Part shown: positions 34,439 through 45,800 of the stretch, piece after piece
How the letters are laid out: each line of letters begins with the position of its first letter
Numbering within the stretch: the first letter of the stretch is position 1
The notes under the pieces: generated by a model
Databases searched by the model: none
Seen by the model: the letters and a program-made list of their open reading frames with translations, nothing else
Told to the model about the DNA's origin: nothing
From: Planctomycetaceae bacterium
Lineage (GTDB): Bacteria > Planctomycetota > Planctomycetia > Planctomycetales > Planctomycetaceae
Reading direction: 5' to 3'
NCBI GenBank assembly: GCA_020426345.1
Contig: JAGQQE010000010.1
Location: forward strand, 1-47,074
Length of the DNA stretch: 47,074 nucleotides
Program-made: the position numbers and the translations under genes

Positions 34439-37403
34439 TCTCACAGATTGCGTTGAGGCTTACGAGCAGTCGATCGCCAACGGTTTTGACTGCGCGATTG
34501 AATTGTTTGCTCCGCACGAATCTCATCCGGAATATGCCGAGATTGTGACTGAGCTTGTCCGGGTGGAGATGGAGCATCGTGGCTGGCAGCCACGTTCAAA
34601 TATTGCAGGATATTGTAAACGCTTTCCAGTTGCCTTCGACAATCCTGTTCATCGAGCGATCATAGCGTTTGAAGAGTTTCGTGTTCGGCGCCAGCATGGA
34701 GAACCTGTTACTCGACATGCCTATGCCGACGAGTTTCAGATTGATACGACACAGTGGCCGTCAATCGCCTCGAATCCTGATATCGACCTGCTGGCCGACG
34801 CCGGCTCATCGGGTCATCGAGGGCGTCTTGTGCCTTCGGTGACGGAGATGGATGAAACACATCTGCTGCAATGTATTGCAGAAGCATTTCCTGAATTTGA
34901 ACCTCTCGAAGAATTAGGGAGAGGTGCGTTCGGCCGCGTCTTTCTCGCTCGTCAGCGAAATCTGGCAGACCGTCTGGTGGTGATTAAAATCACTTCCGAC
35001 ACAACGACGGAACCAGAGCGACTGGCTCGCCTGCAACATACGAACATCGTGCCTGTCTATTCAGTGCATCGTACAGCTGACTGGCAGGCAATTTGTATGC
35101 CGTTTTTTGGCAGGCGAACGCTGCGCGACCATCCTGTGGCCGATATCCAGTCATCGCTGCGGCTTATGGAACAAGTCGCCATCGGCCTGCAACATGCTCA
35201 CCGCTGCGGCATTCTGCATCGTGACGTCAAGCCTGCCAATATTCTGGTGACGGACAATGGCCAGCCGATGCTGCTCGATTTCAATTTGTCTTCAGACAGT
35301 GCGTCACGGTCAATGACGCGTTCTATCGTCGGTGGCACGATTCCTTATCTTTCACCCGAGCAACTGCAGTCTTTGAGGTCCGGCGAATCGGTGAGTGCGA
35401 CCGCCGACATCTATTCGATTGGGGTGATTCTTTTTGAATTGCTCGCTGGCCGTCTGCCGTTCGAACTCCCGAAGGCAGCCTCGATTCCGGAGTTAATTCA
35501 GCACGCCCAGGAGCGAGAATCCGGTGAAATCCCACACATCCGAAGCATCAATCCTCGTGTGTCGTTCGCTGTTCAGGACATTGTCCTGAAATGCCTGCAG
35601 CCCGAATCAGCGGACCGGTATCAATCGGCTGCAGACCTTGCTGCGGATCTGCGGCGGGAGCTGGACCGCCTGCCGTTGAAACATGCTCCTAATTCATCGA
35701 TTGCAGAACGCATCGCAAAATGGAGACATCGTCATCCGCGACTCTTGTCTGTCACGACACTGGCAGCCGCACTCCTGGCAATGGTCATCATTGCAGGCAT
35801 GGGATCCTATGCGTCTCAGCGGCGAATGCTGGCATTGCACGCAGAATCGCAATGGAAGGAATTCCAGCTGTCGGCGCCTGAAATTCGTACGCTCCTTTCG
35901 GCACCCGATGCTTCGCTTCCGGCTCTGACGGAAGGAATTAGCAGCGCAAAGAACCTGGTGAACCAGTATCACGTTGCAGATTCAGCAGACTGGCATCATA
36001 GGCATGAAGTTCAGCTGATCGAGCACCCGCAGCGTCAACTTCTGGATGAAGAGTTGTCGGAAATAGTGTTCCTGATGGCGTACGGTCTTCAGCGGCAGTC
36101 GCGATTTTGCACAAACGAAATGCATCAATCCCAGTTGTTGAACGAGGCACTGCAATGGAACTCTCTGGCATCGCAGTTTGATTGCGCCGCAGACTCGGGC
36201 GAAGTCTGGCTGAGTCAGCGATCTGCCATTCAGCAAACGCTCAATTCCCTTTCCTCTCATGCCGCACCGCAGGTTGATTTGCAATTTCGAGCCCGACCGA
36301 TTGCCGATGGGCCAGGTCAGCTGTCAGGCTTTTCAAATGCCATTCGCTTGCTGGAAGCGGGCGATTCTCCAGCAGCCCACGTTCTTCTGTCAGAACTTGT
36401 CCAACGCAACCCGCATGACTATTCGGTGTGGTACCTGCTGGGAAAATCACGACAGGCAATGCGTCTTTACGGGGACGCGGATGCGGCGTTTTCCACCTGC
36501 ATCGCACTGAACGCGGATTGTTGGGTCGCATGGCAGGATCGCGCAGTTGTTCGATTGGAATTGCAACGATTCGAAGACGCTGCTGCCGACTGTACAAACG
36601 CCATTCATTTGAGGCCCAGTGCGCCAAGTGGATATCTCAACCGTGCACTGGCCAACGCCGCTTTAAAGGAATTTCAGATGGCGGAAGCGGACCTGAACAT
36701 GGCAATTCAGTCTGGCGGTCCATCGCGGGCGTTCTTTCTGCGTGCCGACGTTCGCCAGCAACAGGGCAATCAGGCAGGTGCGCAGTCAGACTACGACGCG
36801 GGTTTAAAAGCGGTTCCGAACGACGTGGATAGCTGGGTCACTCGAGGAATGGCCTATTTGCCACAGGACCCGGTGAAAGCTCTGGCAGATTTTGAACAGG
36901 CACTTCGCCTCGATCCGAAATCTCGCGATGCGTTGCAGAATTCCGCCCATGTATTGGCGGAGAGACTTGGCAAACGTGAAGAGGCAATTCGATTTCTTGA
37001 TACTCTCCTGACATTCTGTCCCGATGACAATCCGGCGCGGATAGGTCGCGCAGTGCTGTACGCCCGCGCGGGCGAAGACGCGTTAGCGCGTCGCGACGCC
37101 GACGATGTTCTGCAGCAGTCGCCGGATGCGATTACTCGCTATCAGGTCGCCTGTGTCTTTGCGCTGACGTCGCCGAGAAGCATGGAAGATACAGAACGTG
37201 CGATGCGGCATCTTTCAGAGGCGATGCGAGCGTCACCCGAACTGCATTCCATGGCGGAGCAGGATTCTGATCTGAACCCGCTACGAAACCTGCCGGCATT
37301 TCAGGAACTGCTGAATGCATGTCGGAAACTTATGACACTCGGAACAGATGTTCCCTCGGCAAGTAAGCAGCCGATTGCGGTCAATCAATCTAACGGAGAT
37401 TAG
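34407..37403 (+). CDS. Ser/Thr protein kinase with membrane helix and TPR repeats
   Basis: A 998-residue signalling protein. After a 160-residue N-terminal domain seen in planctomycete kinases, the kinase domain (about 165-440) has the Gly loop GRGAFGRVF, Lys194 in VVIK, HRDVKPANIL with Asp273 and the APE-like SPEQL. The DFG motif reads DFN (291-293), and the region around helix C is short (TTEPERLARLQHTNIV). A membrane helix near 455-475 is followed by about 500 residues on the outer side with tetratricopeptide-like pairs of helices (for example WYLLGKSRQAMRLYGDADAAF). The start overlaps the sigma gene by 32 bases, or by 8 if the ATG at 34431 is used. It probably controls that sigma factor. 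Activity despite DFN is plausible, since the metal-binding Asp is kept. Confidence 0.9.
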   Translation: MTNPNSTKMLNLTDCVEAYEQSIANGFDCAIELFAPHESHPEYAEIVTELVRVEMEHRGWQPRSNIAGYCKRFPVAFDNPVHRAIIAFEEFRVRRQHGEPVTRHAYADEFQIDTTQWPSIASNPDIDLLADAGSSGHRGRLVPSVTEMDETHLLQCIAEAFPEFEPLEELGRGAFGRVFLARQRNLADRLVVIKITSDTTTEPERLARLQHTNIVPVYSVHRTADWQAICMPFFGRRTLRDHPVADIQSSLRLMEQVAIGLQHAHRCGILHRDVKPANILVTDNGQPMLLDFNLSSDSASRSMTRSIVGGTIPYLSPEQLQSLRSGESVSATADIYSIGVILFELLAGRLPFELPKAASIPELIQHAQERESGEIPHIRSINPRVSFAVQDIVLKCLQPESADRYQSAADLAADLRRELDRLPLKHAPNSSIAERIAKWRHRHPRLLSVTTLAAALLAMVIIAGMGSYASQRRMLALHAESQWKEFQLSAPEIRTLLSAPDASLPALTEGISSAKNLVNQYHVADSADWHHRHEVQLIEHPQRQLLDEELSEIVFLMAYGLQRQSRFCTNEMHQSQLLNEALQWNSLASQFDCAADSGEVWLSQRSAIQQTLNSLSSHAAPQVDLQFRARPIADGPGQLSGFSNAIRLLEAGDSPAAHVLLSELVQRNPHDYSVWYLLGKSRQAMRLYGDADAAFSTCIALNADCWVAWQDRAVVRLELQRFEDAAADCTNAIHLRPSAPSGYLNRALANAALKEFQMAEADLNMAIQSGGPSRAFFLRADVRQQQGNQAGAQSDYDAGLKAVPNDVDSWVTRGMAYLPQDPVKALADFEQALRLDPKSRDALQNSAHVLAERLGKREEAIRFLDTLLTFCPDDNPARIGRAVLYARAGEDALARRDADDVLQQSPDAITRYQVACVFALTSPRSMEDTERAMRHLSEAMRASPELHSMAEQDSDLNPLRNLPAFQELLNACRKLMTLGTDVPSASKQPIAVNQSNGD

Positions 37404-37407
37404 AACC
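37390..37407 (+). promoter_or_regulatory. Shine-Dalgarno of the matrixin gene inside the kinase stop region
   Basis: GGAG at 37395-37398, nine bases before the ATG, overlaps the last codons of the kinase. It decides the start at 37408 over an upstream in-frame codon at 37348. Confidence 0.6.
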
Positions 37408-39060
37408 ATGGCGCTATTCCAAATCCTGAATCTGCTGAATGTGACTCGAAAGTCCCCGAACGCGCGCCGCCGCTTTCGCTCTCAGAAAGAGGCGGAAATC
37501 CTTGAGGTTCGCAGTCTGCTGACGACTTTCGCATGGTCGAACGCAACAAGCCTGACAATCAGCTTTGCACCCGACGGAACAGATATTGCCGGCACGCCAA
37601 GTGGGTTGAATTCTCAACTGGATCAGTTGGGAACACCAGCGGAATGGCAGGGCACAATCGTCCATGGTTTCCAGACATGGCTTAATGAATTGGGCTTCGA
37701 TCTTTCGGTGGTGAGCGACACCGGCGCAGACTTTGGAATCAACGGAGCCACGCGGGGGGATGCACGATTTGGTGATGTACGCGTTGGAGCCGTGCCGTTG
37801 AGCCCTGAGACACTTGCCACGGCAATTCCACAGAACGCATTCATCTCCGGAACGTGGGCCGGGGATATGATGCTGAATTCCAACCTGCAGTTAAATTCGC
37901 TGGATGAACTGTATGCACTGTCGCTGCATGAAGCAGGCCATATTCTGGGACTGGAACACAGTTCCGATCCGGCCTCTCCCATGTTTGATCACGCCGGCAC
38001 AGTCGTTCTTCAGCCAACCGCGCAGGACATTGCAGTTTTGAAGAGTCTCTATTCGCAGGGAGGCGGAAAACAGCGAACGTCGGAGGACGAGAGTTCATCC
38101 GATGACGATTCAGAACGCACACGACGAATCGTGCCAGTGGATTCCACGGGGATGTTTCCGCATTTTGAAGTTACAGGCGTGATCGGCGACGCGGGTCAGA
38201 TTGACACATTTGTCTTCAGCCCGGGCGCTGTGTCAAGAGAAGACCCACGAATCACAACAATCGTCCTGCAAACAACCTCCACCGATTTCATTCCTGACCT
38301 GACGCTGTCAACGGCCAGCGGTCGGAAGGTTGAATCGACAATTGTGGCGAATGGAAACGGGCTGATTATTCTGCAGTCGCGTGAACTTGAAGCTGAGAAA
38401 GATTATGTCGTTAAGGTTCGATCCGCTTTCACCGATTCGCGCTTGTCACAGGGACGTTATGAGCTTGCAGTGACGTTTTCCGAATCTGCCCAGGTCATGG
38501 ACACCCTGGCCAGAGGTACCCTGGATCGTGAAAAGACGCACAGGTCGTTCGAATTCGCTGTCGGCAAGACAGAGCTGTATAATTTTCTGCTCGTTACAAA
38601 AGGGAATGACTCAAAGACGAAACCAGTTGACGCTGCGGTCGTACTGTCAGTCGTCGATGAGGCGGGGCGCGTTGTCTTCCGCGCTGTTGCTTTGCCCGGA
38701 CAATCAGCTTCTAACAACACGGTCATGCTTCGCGAAGGAACGTATCAACTGATGGTCGATGTTGTTGCTGCCTCACGGCGATCGACTCCAGAAGTTGAAT
38801 TCGCCGTTCGCGGGAGTGTACTTTCGACGGATGCCGGGCCGTTGCCGAGAAATCCTGTCGGCAATCCTTTGAACACTTCCCTTGTCACGCTGCCCTATAC
38901 GCCGGAGGTCCTGACAACGACAGTCTCAACAACTGTGAAGAATCCAGTTGTGACGACCCCTTCAACAAAGCCTAAGCGGCCGCCCCTTCTGTATGTCCCG
39001 GTTACGTGGCAGCAGCTTTTGCTTGACTATCCATCACTTGGTGGTCGTGGATTTCGCTGA
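37408..39060 (+). CDS. Exported matrixin-type zinc metalloprotease, LE-x-R-x-LL protein
   Basis: A 550-residue metalloprotease. It opens with a basic segment and EILEVRSLLT (30-39), the N-terminal LEPR-XLL-type motif of many planctomycete surface proteins. The catalytic domain (about 40-215) has the metzincin zinc site HEAGHILGLEH (His174, Glu175, His178, His184) and the Met-turn Met192 in SPMF, as in matrixins (M10). The rest is beta-rich: two regions resembling pre-peptidase C-terminal (PPC) domains (about 250-350 and 365-470), then a Thr/Pro-rich tail. It begins 4 bases after the kinase stop with its own ribosome site, so it is in the sigma-kinase operon. Its target may be the giant surface protein encoded next, but no direct evidence shows this. 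Confidence 0.88.
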   Translation: MALFQILNLLNVTRKSPNARRRFRSQKEAEILEVRSLLTTFAWSNATSLTISFAPDGTDIAGTPSGLNSQLDQLGTPAEWQGTIVHGFQTWLNELGFDLSVVSDTGADFGINGATRGDARFGDVRVGAVPLSPETLATAIPQNAFISGTWAGDMMLNSNLQLNSLDELYALSLHEAGHILGLEHSSDPASPMFDHAGTVVLQPTAQDIAVLKSLYSQGGGKQRTSEDESSSDDDSERTRRIVPVDSTGMFPHFEVTGVIGDAGQIDTFVFSPGAVSREDPRITTIVLQTTSTDFIPDLTLSTASGRKVESTIVANGNGLIILQSRELEAEKDYVVKVRSAFTDSRLSQGRYELAVTFSESAQVMDTLARGTLDREKTHRSFEFAVGKTELYNFLLVTKGNDSKTKPVDAAVVLSVVDEAGRVVFRAVALPGQSASNNTVMLREGTYQLMVDVVAASRRSTPEVEFAVRGSVLSTDAGPLPRNPVGNPLNTSLVTLPYTPEVLTTTVSTTVKNPVVTTPSTKPKRPPLLYVPVTWQQLLLDYPSLGGRGFR

Positions 39061-39880
39061 TTGAGCATTCAGTAACAATGTTCTTCTGCGGACCATGCCG
39101 GACAAGTGGCCAGCTGCTGCTGTGTGTGTGTGGCAGACGATCATGCGACGCTGGAATCTCCTGGTTCGCGTAACCTTGAAGCACTCAGGAGATTCGCAAA
39201 GCGGCATACAATTCAGGCGATCGCCAATCGTCTGTTTCGGAGCATTCAGACTGTCGAGCTTTTTTGTTCGCGGCACATGATAGTGTTATTTCTGGGGAAA
39301 CGCGCGAAGTTGTCGCCGTTTCCTCTGGAGCAGTGCGCCCGGGGAGCAGCGATGGCTGCAGTCTGAATAGAGGCAGCCGCATGTGTGTCGCATGCTGACG
39401 AAGAATTGTGCAACTATTCTTTCGCAAAACTCCATTGTTCTTGTTCTGTGCTTCGTTCCATTCCGAACCACGAAGAAGCCACGCTGGATGGCGAAACATC
39501 AGCCGGACGATGCTGCAATTATTTATGGCCATCATCTGGAATGCGGAGTTTTTTCAGAAAGCTTTGGCGGAGTTTCGATGTGGAAGTCACTTAATCCGTT
39601 AGCCGAAGCTGCATTGCTGCCCGCCGATATTTGTTTGACGAAAACGGCCCGTCTGTCAGACACAGATCATCTGCCGGGATTTCCCGGACACTCTGAAATT
39701 CGCCACGCAAATACTCTCCGGTATTCAAGTGATACCAGATCACTTGTGCTGGAGACGTTCGGCGAGACGGAAGTCCGTGCTGCGATCTGATCATTAAACC
39801 CCAGGGCAATTCAGGCAATTTGTCTGTTGGTAATTCGTTGTCGTCACGCTGCAGCGATCCCACTCGTAAGGAAATTCATC
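39061..39880. other. Intergenic region before the giant surface protein
   Basis: An 820-base gap follows the protease gene. Frames of 60-135 codons exist on both strands (for example 39383-39790 plus) but show no domain, signal or ribosome site. I saw no terminator with a good T-tract after the protease gene, so readthrough is possible. The giant gene has AAGGAA eight bases before its ATG. Confidence 0.45.
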
Positions 39881-42800
39881 ATGGTTTCATTCCTCCGCCA
39901 ACTTCGCCGCGTTGCCAGACTCTCCAGAGCTCGCCGGCGTCCCCGAAGGCAGTGTTCACAAAAAAATCAAATGGGATGTGAGTCGCTTGAAACTCGAGCC
40001 CTGTTGTCGGCAATCACCGGAACAATCTACGAAGATGTCGATTCCAGTGGTACCAAAACTGGTCCGGACAACACTCTGGGCGGCTGGCAGGTTTATGTGG
40101 ATCTGGATAACAGCGGAACGCTCAATAGCCGAGCTGATGGAACACCTGAGCCATCTGTATTTGCAAATTCAGGCGGCGACTACACCATCAATATGAATGG
40201 TTTTCCGACCGGTACTTACCGCGTCGCTGAGATTGTTCAGCCTGGATGGAGCCCAACGGCGGCAACCTCCCGTGATGTCGCATTTACGAGTAGCCAGGAT
40301 TCCAACAAGGTCGACTTCTTCAATTTTGCTGGCGGCGACATCGTCGGTACGGTCTGGAACGACCTTAACGCTGACGGCATAAGAGCTGTTGATCCGATCA
40401 CTGGAGAATTCACCGATCCGGGGCTGGAGGGATGGACGGTGTTCATCGACATGAAGCCCGCTGGTGGTGGCGGCTTGAATGGCATTCCTGATCCAGGTGA
40501 ACCGACCACAACGACTGACGCATCTGGTCAGTATCACTTTTCGAACCTGCCCGCCGGTGACTATGAAGTGACTGAAGTTCAGCCCGCAGGCTGGGATGTT
40601 CCCTCAGGGAGATGGGACACAAAGCAGACAGTTGCTGTCAATGCCTTGACCACTGCGACGCAGGACTACGCGAATTTTTCGTTGATCAATGGCTCGATCA
40701 GCGGTTCCGTCTGGAATGACCTCAACATTGACGGTGTGCGGGAAACAGATCCCATCACCGGAGATTTTACGGAGCCGGGTCTGGCCGACTGGACGATCTT
40801 TCTGGACACCAACAATAACGGTGTCTTAGATCCGACAGAAACGTCTACGGTCACTGATACAGATGGAAACTATTCATTCATCAGTCTGGCTGCCGGTGAT
40901 TACGAAGTGACCGAAGTCATACCGGCGGGCTGGGATGTTTCGCCGACTTATGACAGTCGCCAAACGGTCGCTGTGCGCGGCGGACGGAATTCAACGGCGA
41001 ACGATTTCGCGAACTTCACTGTCGAAAATGGTTCTATTCGTGGTACTGTCTGGAACGATCTGTTTCGAGATGGTATTCGCAACAGCGATATCTCCGGAGC
41101 CTTCACGGATCCGGGCCTGGCAGGCTGGACCGTTTATCTGGATATGAATCGCAATGGAGCCTTTGACAGTACAGAGCCCACTGCGATAACCGATGTTGAT
41201 GGCCACTATCTGTTTCCAGGCTTGCAGGTTGGTGAATACGAAGTTATCGAAATTGTTCCAACAGGCTGGGAAACCGCTCCGACGTTCGGCGACAATTACT
41301 CCGTGCGAGTTTACTCGGGTGCAGAGTCTGTCGCCCACGACTTTGCAAACTTCAATCTGTCAACGCTGATTCCGGGCACAGTCAGCGGTACGGTCTGGAA
41401 TGACGTTAACGCAAACGGCATCATCGACAGCACTCCATCGGCCGAACCTGGACTTGGCGGACGCATCGTGTTTGCGGATCTGAATTCCAACGGGATTCCT
41501 GACGCTTCAGAACCTCAAACCACCACAAACCCTGATGGAACATACACGATTTCAGGCGTGGCGCCGGGAACGGTGAATATCGTGGATGTCCTTCCGGCCG
41601 GATGGAGAGCAACATCGCCGGTCACGAGCGTTCGTTCGCTGGTTCTGAAGAACGGCGAGAACAAGACCGGGATCAATTACGGAACTGCGGAGCTGAAGAA
41701 TTCTACCATCAGCGGAGCAGTCTTTGCTGACACAAACAAGAACGGTATTCGCGACGCGGGCGAACACGGACTGGCCGGCATCACTGTTTATCTTGACATG
41801 AACAACAGCGGGACGCTGGACGCTGGCGATCTTCAGACGACAACTTCGGCCGATCTCTACTACACGCCATCCATTAACGAAGCTGGCAGCTACAGTTTTG
41901 ACCATCTGGCTTCCGGCACCTACTCTGTCCGTCAGATTATTCCAGTGGAACTCAGCGCCACACCAACAACGCAGTTTGAACATTCGGTCACAATGGTTGC
42001 TTCCGAAAATCACTCGGGAGTTGATTTTGCCGACGTCTTTCGGCTGAACGAAATCCATGGTGTAAAATTCGACGATGCCAACGGTAACCACGTGCGTGAT
42101 GCGGACGAGGTAACCGTCGCGGGCACCACGATCTTCATTGATTCCAATCGAAACAATGTGCTTGACGCCGACGAAATGAGCACCATTACAGGCAGCGATG
42201 GTTCGTATTCATTCACAGGTCTGGCGCCGGGGGCCTACGTTGTTCGAGAAGTCGTCGAATCAGGATTTGGGATAACATTCCCAACAACCTCCGGAGGGAC
42301 TTTGTGGCCAGCCGGAGTCAGTAATCCTGCTGTCGGCAATGTCTCACCGACAAGCATTACAACGTCGCTCATTGTTGGACAATCCTATAATCAGACCGTG
42401 AGTTTGACCCTGCCTGATACTGGTGCGCTGACGAACGCTGTTGACGTCTTTCTGCTGTTTGACGATACCGGTAGCTTTACGAACAATAGCCCGATCGTAC
42501 GAGCCGCGTTTCCAGACATCATTACTCAGTTGCAGACATCACTTTCAGGAACGGACCTCGCATTCGGTGTTGGGCGATTCGAGGAATACGGCAACTTCGC
42601 GTCTGAATACGGTACTGGCCGACCATTCGTATTGAATCAGCCGATCGTTGCGGCCAGCACACCCGGCTATCTGACCGCAATTCAAGCGGCATTAAATCGA
42701 ACAACACCGGGATACGGCGGCGACGGTCCGGAGACCGATATTGAAGCGTTGTACCAATTGGTAACGGGCATCGGATTTGACGGAAACAACAACGGGTCCG

Positions 42801-45800
42801 TGATGGACAGCGGTGCCGCGGGGCTTGGGGCAACTCAATTGCTTCCTGGTAACAGCGGCGACGTGCCTTCCTTCGTTTCTTTCACGGCGGATGCATCGTC
42901 CAACGTCCTGCCAGCAGCTGGTACCGTCGGAGGCGGTGGTTTCCGAGCCGGCGCTTTGCCCGTGATTCTGCTGGCGACCGACACAGGTTTTGCCTATCAG
43001 CCGAAGGGCGAAACGACGATCACAGGGGCAAACGGTTTGACTCTTCCCGTGAGTGATCTCACCGGAACATCACGTGGGACCACCCCGTTCAGTTCCGGCG
43101 CAGGACTCCAGGAGACAATTACCGGGTTGAATGCGCTCGGTGCCCTGGTGATTGGGCTTGGCACCAACACGCAGAGCAACGTTGATCCGCGACAGGGACT
43201 GGAAGCGATTTCAAAGCTGACCGGCGCGATCAATCGTTCGACGACACCCATTGATAATGGCACTGGAACTCCAATTGCTCCCGGCGATCCGTTGTACTTC
43301 CAGATCTCAACCGGCTTTGCGGGCAGTGTTGCTGCGGGCGTACAAAACGCCATACAAAATGCGGTGACAAATGTGGCGATGGACATCACAGTTCAGGCGT
43401 CGGATCCTCGCGTTCATATTATCAACCACACAGGAACCCGCACGAGTGTTGGTTCCGGACAGACCGCATCGTTTGATATCGAATTCGTTGGCGATGGCAT
43501 TCCGCATCGTTTTGATCTGCAGTTTGTACGTGAAGGAACGAACGTTGTTCTTGGCTCGATCCCGGTTGTACTTGGGACTCCGATTCCTGGCGATGGGTAT
43601 CACTTCAATGATCTTGGCGAAGGCGAAATTGAACTGGAGGATCACTTTGGTGACCATGCATCGGGGGCATCAACAGCCAATGTGGCTCCGAGTTTCGTAG
43701 CCGGAAGCAACCAGGTTGCACCAGAAGACGCGGGAATACAAACTGTCATGCCGTGGGCAACGGGAATATCTCCAGGTCCTGCCAGCGAAGCATCACAAAC
43801 CGTCAACTTCGTGGTGGTCTCAAACGACAATACCGGGCTGTTCAGTGTTCAGCCAGCGATTTCGGCTGATGGCGTCCTGACGTTTACTTCGGCACCCGAT
43901 GCATTCGGGACAGCAACACTGTCCGTGGTTCTGCACGATAATGGCGGCACCGCGAATGGCGGGACAGACACCAGTGCTCCGCAACAATTCACGATTCATA
44001 TCACGGCAGTGAATGATACTCCGGCTGTCGTCGATGATTTCTATTCATCTCCGAGCGGAGATATCGTCATTGTTGCGGCGCCTGGCGTGCTGGCAAACGA
44101 CAGCGACGTTGACGGTGACCTGCTCAGTGTTACCCCCGTCACATCGCCAGTTCATGGCTCACTGACATTAAGTACCAGCGGTAGTTTTTCATATATTCCG
44201 GACGCTGGTTTCAGCGGCACCGACAGCTTCACCTACGTGGCTAATGATGGCACCGTCGATTCAGCCGTGGCGACAGTGACAATCGCTGTCACGGCTGCCA
44301 ATAGTGCTCCGACTGCGGCTGGTGATCACTATGCAACAAATGAAGACGTTGTGCTGATCATTGATCTGCCCGGTGTCCTCGGGAATGATACCGACATCGA
44401 CGGAGATCCGCTGACAGCAAGAGTTGTGACCGATCCGTCTCACGGATCGTTGACGCTCAACCCGGATGGCAGCTTCATTTACACTTCTGTCCCGAATTTC
44501 AACGGAATCGACAGCTTCACCTACACCGCTAATGATGGGACTGTGGATTCTGCTGCAGCGACTGTGACAATCACAGTGGCTCCGGTGAATGATCTTCCTG
44601 TTGCAATACCAGACGATTACAACACTTCAGAAGATGTGCCACTGAATATCACACTTCCCGGCATACTTAGCAACGATCTGGATGCAGACGGTGATCCGCT
44701 AACGGCGAGGCTCATTTCGGTCCCAGCCCACGGCACTTTGACAGTGAACCCGGATGGCAGCTTTAACTACGTTCCGGACCTGAATTTCAACGGAAGTGAC
44801 AGTTTTACTTATGTCGCGAACGATGGAGTAGTTGATTCAGAGGCGGCCAAAGTTACCATCAGAGTCGCTGCAGTCAACGATGCACCAGTCGCCACCCCAG
44901 ATCGCTATTCGATCAGCGAAGACAACACACTAACCGTGGTCATCCCGGGCGTGCTGAATAATGACACCGACATTGACGGTGATGCCCTGACGGGAAGACT
45001 TGTTGCTGGCCCAACTCATGGAACGCTGTTGCTGGACTCAAACGGCCACTTCACCTACACACCGGCCTTGAACTACAACGGCACCGATACATTCACGTAC
45101 GTCGCGAATGACGGATCGCTGGATTCAGCGCCAACGACTGTCACGATCACCGTGACTGCAGTGAATGATGCACCGCTTGCCATTGGCGAGGACTTTGCCG
45201 TGGATGCTGGAACGGTACTGAATATTACACTACCCGGTATTTTGGCGAACGACAGTGATGTTGACGGAGATGGACTCACAGCAGTCCTCGTGGCTGGGCC
45301 GTCGAATGGTTCACTCATACTGAACGCCGACGGTTCGCTGAGCTACACGCCTGCAACAGGCTTCAGTGGCACCGACAGTTTTACCTACGTTGCAAATGAC
45401 GGCTCGCTGAATTCCGACACCGCCACTGTCACATTGACTGTGAATCCCATTCTGCCTCCGCCAACGGGTGATATGCACTTCCTTGTGGTCGATACGTCCA
45501 GTCGTCGTACATTCGAATACGACGAGGCTGGCGGTGTGCTGAATCATTCTCGGCTCAACAACGAAGACCAGAAACCCCGGGGGATTGCGACCAACAGCAA
45601 CGGTACTCTCCGCTGGGTGATCGACGAAAAAGGCGAAGTGTTTGTCTACAACGACAGCAATGTCCTTCTTGGTTCATGGGAATTTGAAGGCGTAGACAAA
45701 GCTCAGGGCATCGCGATCAATGGCAACGATCTGTGGGTTGTTGACAGCAGCAATGATCGAGCGTACCTGTTCTCAGGAGCCGCTTCACGTCGTTCCGGCA

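Noticed and set aside
39383-39790. Plus-strand frame of 135 codons before the adhesin
   Set aside because: There is no signal, domain or ribosome site, and other frames are equally open in the same stretch.
40013-42270. CRISPR-like or satellite repeat
   Set aside because: The periodicity comes from protein domains (SdrD B-like) with diverged codons in frame, not from identical DNA repeats with spacers.
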